Assembly (NCBI GenBank): GCA_013288145.1
Contig: JABDCJ010000049.1
Coordinates: 1 to 18,181, forward strand
Length of the DNA stretch: 18,181 bases
Origin: Nitrososphaerota archaeon
GTDB taxonomy: Archaea > Thermoproteota > Nitrososphaeria > Nitrososphaerales > CADDZS01
Direction of reading: 5' to 3'
The translations under genes and the position numbers were made by a program. Every line of letters begins with the position of its first letter. The first letter of the stretch is position 1. Below the pieces are notes generated by a model that worked only from the letters and a program-made list of their open reading frames with translations, was not told the origin of the DNA and did no database searches. Below are positions 7,884 to 14,237 of this stretch, in pieces.

Positions 7884-7895
7884 AACTTATAAGTT
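7884..7895. promoter_or_regulatory. Palindromic, bidirectional TATA box
   Basis: AACTTATAAGTT is a perfect 12-bp palindrome in the 72-bp gap between two divergent genes. Its centre lies about 33 nt from the oxidoreductase TTG (7856) and about 39 nt from the Nudix-like TTG (7929). Archaeal TATA boxes sit about 26-27 nt before the transcript start, so this one box could serve both directions with leaders of about 5-15 nt. Confidence 0.55.
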
Positions 7896-7928
7896 ACCAT
7901 ATTCTCGAGTGCGAACCTGACTGACATT

Positions 7929-8414
7929 TTGAGCGCTGCGGCGGATAACTTTCCCAGGTGGACAATACCGAAGCGAGAGCGGCTTGACGGTCAGACCAAT
8001 CTCCACATTTCTGCGTTCAATCTCGTAAGGAAAAGCGTCAAGGATCCTAATTCAGTGCTCTTTGTCAAAGCCGGTCCCAAGTTTCCTGTCTCCTTCAAGA
8101 GAGAAAAGTGGCTGCTTCCTGCGGCGATAATGGATTTCGGTGAGAAGCCAAGGGAAGTTGCAAAAAGAGTTCTAGACGAGCAATTGACGAACGTCGATTA
8201 TCTAATTCCAAATTATCTTTCGATGCAGTCTTATTTCGGCGCGCATTGGGATATCGTTTTTATTTTTGAATCGATGCTAGATGGATCAAAGATCACTCCG
8301 GCTCCAAAAGAACCATTCATAGGCGTGACGTTCCACAATCTTGATTCACTTCCGAAGCACGAGATCGCGGAAGATCATCTTGAGGTCTTGGAAGAACTAA
8401 AGGAAGAGCCATGA
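7929..8414 (+). CDS. Nudix-like protein with a degenerate Nudix box
   Basis: A 161-residue protein with the order of a Nudix fold: an early strand LHISAFNLVRK, then LLPAAIMDFGEKPREVAKRVLDEQL at about 62-86, which lines up with the Nudix box GX5EX7REUXEEXGU. The glycine before the helix and the R and last E are kept (GE...R-x-L-D-E), but the first glutamate of REUxEE is valine and the following residues differ. Pyrophosphohydrolase activity is therefore uncertain. The pattern also recalls mitochondrial ribosomal protein L46-type Nudix relatives, which are inactive. TTG start at 7929, chosen because no ATG/GTG lies near and because it fits the divergent TATA box. It ends convergent to the ABC permease, 4 nt apart. 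Confidence 0.6.
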   Translation: MSAAADNFPRWTIPKRERLDGQTNLHISAFNLVRKSVKDPNSVLFVKAGPKFPVSFKREKWLLPAAIMDFGEKPREVAKRVLDEQLTNVDYLIPNYLSMQSYFGAHWDIVFIFESMLDGSKITPAPKEPFIGVTFHNLDSLPKHEIAEDHLEVLEELKEEP

Positions 8415-8420
8415 GCTCTT
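8404..8420. terminator. Hairpin spanning two convergent stop codons
   Basis: AAGAGC-CATGA-GCTCTT is a perfect 6-bp inverted repeat with a 5-nt loop. The plus-strand gene's TGA (8412-8414) is in the loop, and the minus-strand gene's TAA (8419-8421) overlaps the right arm. It could act in both directions, but there is no long T run, so a terminator role is only suggested. Confidence 0.35.
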
Positions 8421-9186
8421 ATTGAACTCTAATTCTTCTAAATGCTATAACTGATATCCAGAACACTACGGCAGCGACGATTGCCAAGGTAATAATTTCC
8501 TCGGTTAAGAATGAAGAAAAAGAATTGAATAGACCTGCTCGGAACATGTCTGTTGTCCATGTAAGAGGATTCCCAAGGCTAACTATCCTGATAGCAGTGG
8601 GAGCAGTGCAGGAAGGATAGAAAACGGACGAAGTAAACAGAAAGACAAAAAACACAAACGTTGAAACGATCTGAAAGGTTTCTGACGATCTTAAGATAAC
8701 CGAAAGTGAAATCGCGAAAGAACCGAAGAGAATCGTTCCCATAAAAAGAGCGGAAGCTACAAGCAAGACTCCTTGGAATGTAATCTGCAAACCGGCACCG
8801 AGTACCGGGAGCGCGATCAAGAATACGAGTAACGACCCAGCTATTCCGATGATAAGCGTCGCGAAAATTATGCTCAGTATGTACTGAGCCCGCGAAAATG
8901 GCGCCATGAGGATCTGCTCGAACATGCCGTTCTTTCGATCGTACCAAAGCTGAGTCCCTGCATTCGTGCCGCCATTGATGACTGTCAAGGTGACAGCTCC
9001 CGCGGCGAGATATAGTTGGTATGGTACTGTCTGACCATTGCACAGAGAAACTTGTTTTGCGACAGCGCCAAGGCCGGGTCCCTCAACAAAGATAAAGAAA
9101 ATTGGGAAAATGAGTTCGAAGAAAAGTGATGCAAAATCAAGATTGGCTCGAAGGTTTCGGTAAGTCAGCCGCAAGTACACGTTCAA
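8419..9186 (-). CDS. ABC-2 type exporter permease (DrrB-like)
   Basis: A 255-residue integral membrane subunit with about six hydrophobic segments: FASLFFELIFPIFFIFV (about 18-34), then a second segment around 57-75, followed by long segments near 105-130, 138-165, 170-190 and 230-250. YDRKNGMFEQILMAPFSRAQYILS between segments 2 and 3 is the coupling-loop signature of ABC-2 permeases. NPLTWTTDMFRAGL near the C-terminus is the typical closing motif of the DrrB/NodJ group. TTG start at 9186, overlapping the ATPase stop by 4 nt (TTGA), so the two are made together. The probable role is export of a lipid, polysaccharide or drug; the substrate cannot be read from sequence. Confidence 0.92.
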   Translation of the reverse strand: MNVYLRLTYRNLRANLDFASLFFELIFPIFFIFVEGPGLGAVAKQVSLCNGQTVPYQLYLAAGAVTLTVINGGTNAGTQLWYDRKNGMFEQILMAPFSRAQYILSIIFATLIIGIAGSLLVFLIALPVLGAGLQITFQGVLLVASALFMGTILFGSFAISLSVILRSSETFQIVSTFVFFVFLFTSSVFYPSCTAPTAIRIVSLGNPLTWTTDMFRAGLFNSFSSFLTEEIITLAIVAAVVFWISVIAFRRIRVQ

Positions 9187-10193
9187 TTTTGGGGTACCCC
9201 AGAATTAGTTTGATCGCTTTGATCCGACTCTCCGACAAGACTGACAAAGGCATCTTCCAGTGTCGTCTCCGAGATGTAAATCGAAGAAACGTGTAATCCG
9301 AGCGTCTCTGTGAGTTTATAGACTTCCGGGATGACAAGCTCTGGTTTTGCTGTGGAAATTTTGAATGAGCCGTTTTCTTGATCCTGAACAATCTTCTCAA
9401 CCGCAGCGGAACGCCCTAGTTCAGAAAATAGGCGTTCAGAAGTTCCTTCGAGGATCTTGAACTCGACCGCTTTCGACCGACCAAATCGTCTCTTCAAATT
9501 TTCAGGTGAATCGATTTGAATAATTCTTCCGTGATTGATTATCGCTATTCGTTGGCAGAGGTATTCTGCTTCTTCTAGGATATGAGTTGTGAAGAAAATA
9601 GTAAGCCTCTCTCTTTCGACTTTTTCCTTGAAAAAATTAAGGACAGAACGCCTCGCAATGGGATCGAGCCCAACAGTCGGTTCGTCCAAGAACAGCAAAT
9701 CCATGTCGTGCATAAATTCTCGCGCAACCTGAAGCCTGCGTCTTTGACCGGCAGAAAGATCGACGGTGGGTTTTTTTCTAAACTCCTCCATCCCGAATCT
9801 CTCCACGAGCTCTTTGATTCGCTTTTTTCTCTCCTCCACCGGAGTGTTCCATATTAGACCGTAAATATCGAGGCTAGTCTCTACCTTCAACCCTTGGTCA
9901 AAACTATCTTGCTGTTGAACAACGCCTATTCTTTCCCTGATTTTCTTAGCTTCCGATCGGAGATCGTAACCGAGGACCGACGCTCGACCGCTAGTCGGAG
10001 GAATTAGTGTAGTAAGCATCTTTATCGTCGTGGTTTTGCCTGCGCCATTAGGCCCGAGGAAGCCGAACACTTCGCCGCGTTTAACATCAAAATTGATCTT
10101 TTGGACGGCTACTTTTTCGCCGTATCTCTTTTCGAGATCCGTGGCACGTATTGCTTTTTCATCGGACAAAGTGGTGAGACTGGCAATGATCAA
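9183..10193 (-). CDS. ABC exporter ATPase (DrrA-like)
   Basis: A 336-residue ATP-binding subunit. Walker A GPNGAGKT (47-54), Q-loop in VVQQQDSFD (91-99), signature LSAGQ (146-150), Walker B LLFLDEP (166-172), D-loop VGLD, and H-loop H204 in TTHILEEAE. A C-terminal extension of about 100 residues with the ending ISETTLEDAFVSLVGE is characteristic of the DrrA/CcmA group of ABC-2 partners. It powers the downstream permease at the cytoplasmic membrane. TTG start at 10193, with an in-frame stop four codons upstream; 42 nt follow the end of the saccharopine-dehydrogenase-like gene, so cotranscription with it is possible. Confidence 0.94.
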   Translation of the reverse strand: MIIASLTTLSDEKAIRATDLEKRYGEKVAVQKINFDVKRGEVFGFLGPNGAGKTTTIKMLTTLIPPTSGRASVLGYDLRSEAKKIRERIGVVQQQDSFDQGLKVETSLDIYGLIWNTPVEERKKRIKELVERFGMEEFRKKPTVDLSAGQRRRLQVAREFMHDMDLLFLDEPTVGLDPIARRSVLNFFKEKVERERLTIFFTTHILEEAEYLCQRIAIINHGRIIQIDSPENLKRRFGRSKAVEFKILEGTSERLFSELGRSAAVEKIVQDQENGSFKISTAKPELVIPEVYKLTETLGLHVSSIYISETTLEDAFVSLVGESDQSDQTNSGVPQN

Positions 10194-10235
10194 ACTCTAT
10201 CGTTTAAGACGTTCTCCTCGTAAGAAACGAAGAGC

Positions 10236-11396
10236 TCAATCTATGAAATCGATTCGCTTCGCAATCTTAATATCGCGAGATTCGAGCTCGCGTGCAAATT
10301 CTTTCGAGTCGACTGCAAGCTCAGGCGCTATGACGCCTTTTGGTACTTTATCGTTCGCAAGATATTGTCCGAAAATAGATCCGGCAACTCCTGTCAGATA
10401 AGCCGTCGCATTCTTAATTCCATAAGATCCAGGCTGGCAGATCAAATCGCAAGTGACTTTGGATTTCTTCCCATCGTCCGACATTCCCGTGACAACCACC
10501 TTCAATCCAACACATCGTTCTATTTCCCCCTCACCTTGACTTTTAGCGTTGAAAAATGATACAACGAAGTCTCGAGGCGATATGAGCTGACCACCGACTG
10601 GAATTGTGCGCCCCTCGGACAGCATCCCCAATTCGATTAGGGGCGCGAGAGTTGATACTAACTTCTCGGAGATTCCCAACCGGAATTCTACGTTCGTCAC
10701 GCCCTTTCCAATGGAAGCTGGAAGCGTGGCAGGTTCAGAGTGGATTGAGTAATGGCAGAGTTTTTTCCCAATTGGTTCAGGGAATTCTATCTCTTCGTCG
10801 CCTGACAGGGGCGGCACTTCTCGATAAGATCCCTCAAGATATTCAACCGGCTTTTTCGTGTACTCGTCGATTACCGTAGAGACTGAAAACGGAAAAACGA
10901 GATTGTCACTGCTTCCGGTTTCTTTTGCCCCGGCGTAAATCTTGACGGATTCAACACGACTCATCTCTTCAGCTGCTAAAAAACACATTACGTTTGTAAT
11001 CCCCGGGCTCTCGCCTCCCCCAACTACCGCAGATATCCCACTTGCTTTCATTTCGGTATCCAGCAAAATCTGCTTTCTCGTCGTATGAAACAAACCGCCT
11101 AGATCGTTGTAGTTGCAACCCGCTTTGACGCAAGCCCTCATAACATCCAGGTTGTTCTCGTACCAGGTCGCATTTACAACTGCGTCGTAGCCTTTGAGGA
11201 TAGATGCGAGCTTGTCAACATCCGTGACATTCACTTTGTAAGTTTGGCTCGTATTCGGAAAGGAATTTGCGAGGACCTTGGCTCTTTCAAGATCAAGGTC
11301 TCCGATTCCTAGATCCAAACCATACTTCCCTGTACGAACTAGATCCTCGATAGCCGCCGATCCCATCCTGCCGGCGCCGAGTACGAAAATTCTCAA
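10236..11396 (-). CDS. Saccharopine/lysine dehydrogenase family protein
   Basis: A 386-residue NAD(P)-dependent protein of the saccharopine dehydrogenase / L-lysine 6-dehydrogenase / homospermidine synthase superfamily. The Rossmann fold starts at once: FVLGAGRMG (4-12), with DLDLERA binding the cofactor, GYDAVVNATWYENN at about 68-81, and the family segment GCNYNDLGG near 92-100. The catalytic-domain segment ISAVVGGGESPGITNVMC follows at about 119-136. The length fits lysine 6-dehydrogenase-like proteins rather than bifunctional forms. TTG start at 11396 with AGAGG (11401-11405) 4 nt upstream, one of the few clear Shine-Dalgarno matches here. It lies between rpo12 and the ABC exporter; a biosynthetic versus catabolic role cannot be decided. 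Confidence 0.85.
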   Translation of the reverse strand: MRIFVLGAGRMGSAAIEDLVRTGKYGLDLGIGDLDLERAKVLANSFPNTSQTYKVNVTDVDKLASILKGYDAVVNATWYENNLDVMRACVKAGCNYNDLGGLFHTTRKQILLDTEMKASGISAVVGGGESPGITNVMCFLAAEEMSRVESVKIYAGAKETGSSDNLVFPFSVSTVIDEYTKKPVEYLEGSYREVPPLSGDEEIEFPEPIGKKLCHYSIHSEPATLPASIGKGVTNVEFRLGISEKLVSTLAPLIELGMLSEGRTIPVGGQLISPRDFVVSFFNAKSQGEGEIERCVGLKVVVTGMSDDGKKSKVTCDLICQPGSYGIKNATAYLTGVAGSIFGQYLANDKVPKGVIAPELAVDSKEFARELESRDIKIAKRIDFID

Positions 11397-11476
11397 TTAG
11401 CCTCTAAAGGTACAGATCCCTTAAGCGAGAAAATAGCTTTGCGTCCTTGGTCCCCATGAATCAGAGCGTAGCCGGA

Positions 11477-11650
11477 CTACACACTGTCGACTTTCTTTAC
11501 TACTGGCGGCCGCACCTTTTTCAGGACGCGATATCCGCAGTTGATGCATTTGATCTCTGGTAACTGCGAAAGCTCTTCCAGGGTTTGTCTTGTACCGCAC
11601 CTCTCGCATTCGTACACAACGGAGCCGAAGACTTTGTTATCGTCGCTCAT
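11477..11650 (-). CDS. rpoP: RNA polymerase subunit Rpo12 (RpoP)
   Basis: A 57-residue gene encoding the small zinc-binding subunit that archaeal and eukaryotic RNA polymerases share (Rpb12/Rpo12). The protein has a four-cysteine zinc ribbon, YECERCG (C15, C18) and IKCINCGYRV (C35, C38), followed by the hallmark basic tail LKKVRPPVVKKV. It bridges Rpo3 and Rpo2 in the enzyme. The length matches archaeal RpoP (about 45-60). Its ATG overlaps the stop of the carboxylesterase gene (ATGA), so it is translated from the same message. This gene is the strongest marker that the window is archaeal. Its usual company in archaea is ribosomal or processing genes, so the location here is unusual. Confidence 0.95.
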   Translation of the reverse strand: MSDDNKVFGSVVYECERCGTRQTLEELSQLPEIKCINCGYRVLKKVRPPVVKKVDSV

Positions 11651-12282
11651 TTTTCAAGCCACTCCCGTGCTTTTTGTACCTCTGCCTGAGTTAAAGAATG
11701 CGTCGAATCTACCCAATTCATAGTTACCTTCGCCCCTGCCTCTTTCAATAAATCTTCAAGAGCGAGCGTTCCTTCCCGGGGGATCATTGTGTCGAACTTC
11801 CCTGCAGAGATAAGCACCTCTTTCTCCGAAAGATCAGGGAGCTTATCCAGTCTCAGTGGCAGCATCGCCCTAAACAGGATCGCTTTTCTCAAAGTTTCGG
11901 GTCGAAGAAGGAGTAAGCTTGCTCCGATGTTTGCACCGTTAGAATAACCGATCACGACAACCGACGCGGGATCAAATCCAAACTTATTGGACGCTCGCAA
12001 TACAAATTCTGCCAGCTCAGCAGTTCTGATCCTGAGATCTGCGATATCAAACTTGCCTTCAGCAAATCTTCGGAAAAATCGTGGCATGCCGTTCTCCAAG
12101 ACTTTTCCCCTTGGACTCAGAATGGCAGCGTTCTCGTCGATCGTCTTTGCCAGTGGAATCAGGTCGTCTTCGTCGCCGCCGGTGCCGTGCAAGACGAGCA
12201 AAGTTCTGGAATCATTTCGCTTAGCCGGCACGAACCTGTGGATGAAACCAAGATCTGAAACTGTTTGTTTAGGGGCGCTCAT
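11647..12282 (-). CDS. Phospholipase/carboxylesterase family hydrolase (MhqD-like)
   Basis: A 211-residue alpha/beta hydrolase of the phospholipase/carboxylesterase family. Oxyanion region LVLHGTGGDEDDL (29-41), nucleophile S114 in the GxSxG motif GYSNGA, acid D164 in SAGKFDTMIP, and base H195 in DSTHSL. No signal peptide, so cytoplasmic. The best functional hint is position: it follows a ring-cleaving dioxygenase by a 4-nt ATGA overlap, with a nitroreductase upstream, which is the gene content of Bacillus mhqN-mhqO-mhqD for quinone and hydroquinone resistance. The rpo12 gene starts inside its stop codon. The family call is secure; the quinone link is inference. Confidence 0.9.
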   Translation of the reverse strand: MSAPKQTVSDLGFIHRFVPAKRNDSRTLLVLHGTGGDEDDLIPLAKTIDENAAILSPRGKVLENGMPRFFRRFAEGKFDIADLRIRTAELAEFVLRASNKFGFDPASVVVIGYSNGANIGASLLLLRPETLRKAILFRAMLPLRLDKLPDLSEKEVLISAGKFDTMIPREGTLALEDLLKEAGAKVTMNWVDSTHSLTQAEVQKAREWLEK

Positions 12283-13415
12283 CTCGAAGCAGTACCTCTC
12301 GAACTTGCAACCTTGGTAGCCACGACTAGAGCTTCAGGGGGTGTTGAGACCTTTGGGTACTTTGGTGGCCACGTGAGTGAATTTTTGCTGTCCGTTTCTT
12401 TTAGGAAATTTTCGATTTCTTTTCGTTGTGGCTCGACCCAAGACGGCAGTACTAGCTTGGATCCTAACTTGTCCGGTGATTCGTCTGCTGCATAGCCGGG
12501 TCCTTTAGTGGCAATTTCCAAGAGATTTCCGTCAGGATCCCGGAAATACAGGGAGTGAAACCAGAATCTGTCAATCACACCCGAGTTTTGAATCCCAATA
12601 TCATTAAGGTGCCTCATGATCTTTATCTGACTTTCATCGTCTTCAACCGCCATCGCTATGTGATGGACGTTTCCCTTGCCCACGAAACCAAGTGATGCAT
12701 CTTCTGATACGATGTAGCGCATAAAATCTGGGCGGTCATCGCTGCCGACTTCGAGAATTGTCGTCCCTTCCTGATCTGGATTCGGTTTCGCAATCGCGTT
12801 TCGCAAGCCAAGAAGCTTGTCGAAGAATAGACTCGTCAACTTTGCGTCGTTTGAAATTGGAGTGGCGTGATTGAATCTCACCAACCGCATATCATGGGAG
12901 ATTGCCGAAACGCTGGAGGGATTTCTTTCTTTTTCATTCAAGTACTCCTGAGTTATCTCGTCTCTAGGATCTGCCGTCGTGATTTCAACTGTCACTCCGT
13001 CAGGATCGCTAAGATAAAGCGAAACCCTTCCGTCCCTGGAATATGGACCGGTTACTGAAACGCCCTGCGAGACGAGCCACGACTTCCATTTGACTAGAGA
13101 ATCAACGCCGGGAGCCGTGTAAGCGATATGATGTGGAGAGCCCAGCCCGACCTGTCCGCGCGGCAATTCGGGCCACTCGAAGAAAGTTATAGCACTGCCC
13201 GTAGATCCTTTTTCATCAGCATAGAAAATATGACGATGTAATACGTCGTCTTGATTTACCGTGAGTTTCACCCGGCGAAGACCAAGCACTTCTGTATAGA
13301 ATCTGTTATTGACTACCTGGTTTGAAGTAACTAGCGTAATATGATGAAGTCCTGTTACGATCCCTTCGAGCTGATTTTCGGAAATCAAAGAAATCACTAA
13401 AGAGGCGCTAAGCAC
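12279..13415 (-). CDS. Ring-cleaving dioxygenase, VOC/glyoxalase type (MhqO-like)
   Basis: A protein of up to 378 residues with two VOC domains. The first begins GLHHITLVTSN (22-32) and ends DPDGVTVEITT. The second has GNVHHIAMAV (about 250-259) and RDPDGNLLEIATKGPGY. H24 or H25, the second-domain HH and the glutamate in LLEIAT are the likely iron or manganese ligands. The segment GPGYAADES is typical of the MhqO/LinE-type hydroquinone dioxygenase group. Two starts are possible: GTG at 13415 and GTG at 13397. A TATA-like box at 13424-13433 favours the shorter one (372 residues), which would then be nearly leaderless. The stop overlaps the esterase start. Substrate inferred, not seen. Confidence 0.88.
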   Translation of the reverse strand: MLSASLVISLISENQLEGIVTGLHHITLVTSNQVVNNRFYTEVLGLRRVKLTVNQDDVLHRHIFYADEKGSTGSAITFFEWPELPRGQVGLGSPHHIAYTAPGVDSLVKWKSWLVSQGVSVTGPYSRDGRVSLYLSDPDGVTVEITTADPRDEITQEYLNEKERNPSSVSAISHDMRLVRFNHATPISNDAKLTSLFFDKLLGLRNAIAKPNPDQEGTTILEVGSDDRPDFMRYIVSEDASLGFVGKGNVHHIAMAVEDDESQIKIMRHLNDIGIQNSGVIDRFWFHSLYFRDPDGNLLEIATKGPGYAADESPDKLGSKLVLPSWVEPQRKEIENFLKETDSKNSLTWPPKYPKVSTPPEALVVATKVASSRGTASR

Positions 13416-13423
13416 GCATCGCC

Positions 13424-13433
13424 CTAATAAATA
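13424..13433 (-). promoter_or_regulatory. Probable TATA box for the dioxygenase-esterase-rpo12 unit
   Basis: The minus strand reads TATTTATTAG here, with flanking A/T. A start about 26 nt downstream would fall near 13401, close to the GTG at 13397. This would give the unit its own promoter, separate from the nitroreductase. Confidence 0.4.
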
Positions 13434-13440
13434 GAGTAGT

Positions 13441-13487
13441 CGCCGGTAACAAAGCAGGTATCGCCTGATTTACCAGCTAATCCGGCG
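13441..13487. repeat. Nested inverted repeat upstream of the dioxygenase promoter
   Basis: CGCCGG (13441-13446) pairs with CCGGCG (13482-13487). Inside, GGTAA (13445-13449) can pair with TTACC (13470-13474) and CAGG (13455-13458) with CCTG (13464-13467). It lies in the 131-bp gap between the nitroreductase end and the dioxygenase start, right behind the proposed TATA box. It could be an operator, an RNA structure at the nitroreductase 3' end, or chance. The rest of the gap has no visible gene. Confidence 0.4.
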
Positions 13488-13546
13488 CTTTTAATGTAAG
13501 TCGGCTATTGTGTAAGGGAGAACGCTTGCAGAGCTTATTGATTATC

Positions 13547-14116
13547 TCACGAAATATTGTCCTTCTCGAGCTTGTTTCCGTATTTTTCGAGATAAGCAAT
13601 TTCGTCAAGTGGCACCCGTTTTTTTCTCTTGCCGGTTATCTTCTTTGTAGGGAAGCCGAATCCCACGATAATCGTGATTTCGAAGCTGGATGGAATTGCG
13701 TAATCTATCCTCATTTTCTGTTCGTTAAATCCGGTATAAACTCGTGACGAGACTCCGAAGTTCCATGCTGTAATTTGCATGTTTTGCACAGCTCTTCCTG
13801 CATCGATCCCCCGAAAGGGCATCTTTGGATCAGTGAGGACAATAACAGCAAATCCCGCAGCCGCAACCCACTTTCCGGTCGAGCTATCGTCTGCAAGTTG
13901 CTTCAGGTTTCTTGAATCCTGAAGTAGGATGAAGCGCCAGTGCTGGCTGTTCATACCGCTTGCAGTCGATCTTGCCGCATCCATAACCTTGACCTTGATG
14001 TCTCTCGGAACAGGCTTTTTCGAATCGAATTCTCGTGTTTCTAGTTTTGTTACTACTGTCTCATAGGCATCCATGTAAAACCACGCATCCATCGAATTAT
14101 AGGCCTTCGTCTGCAT
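13547..14116 (-). CDS. Nitroreductase family FMN protein (MhqN-like)
   Basis: A 189-residue nitroreductase-fold protein using FMN and NAD(P)H. ETREFDSKKPVP (26-37) is the FMN-binding entry, ARSTASGMNSQHWRFILLQD (48-67) the classic SGxNxQxW segment, and GIDAGRAVQNMQITAWNFG (about 103-121) the second FMN motif. IIVGFGFPTKK closes the fold. The first residues before MDAYETVVTKL (residue 15) may be dispensable, so ATG at 14116 could be upstream of the true start. It is the first gene of a same-strand series with a ring-cleaving dioxygenase and an esterase, matching mhqN. Quinone or nitroaromatic reduction is plausible. Its promoter would lie in 14117-14237, where I find no convincing TATA box. 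Confidence 0.88.
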   Translation of the reverse strand: MQTKAYNSMDAWFYMDAYETVVTKLETREFDSKKPVPRDIKVKVMDAARSTASGMNSQHWRFILLQDSRNLKQLADDSSTGKWVAAAGFAVIVLTDPKMPFRGIDAGRAVQNMQITAWNFGVSSRVYTGFNEQKMRIDYAIPSSFEITIIVGFGFPTKKITGKRKKRVPLDEIAYLEKYGNKLEKDNIS

Positions 14117-14237
14117 TAAAACTAAATCGTTACTGGTACTTTTCCGCGATCAATTTTCTTTTTTTGCTTGGGCATTCTGGCTTCCCTCAATCAGGACAGT
14201 CGAGAATCTTTTGTACTGAATTGATCATGATTGATTC

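Noticed and set aside
11401..11456. A 17-codon frame (MGTKDAKLFSRLRDLYL) ahead of the saccharopine-type dehydrogenase
   Set aside because: Too short to support as a gene or leader peptide, with no attenuator-like structure or codon bias seen.
11421..11609. A 62-residue minus-strand frame
   Set aside because: It is a shadow of rpoP in another frame; the zinc-ribbon protein at 11477-11650 explains this DNA.
13441..13500. The nested inverted repeat as a tRNA gene
   Set aside because: No T-loop consensus (GGTTCGAAT-like), no anticodon stem of proper size and no acceptor closure; no other tRNA-like fold was found in the window.
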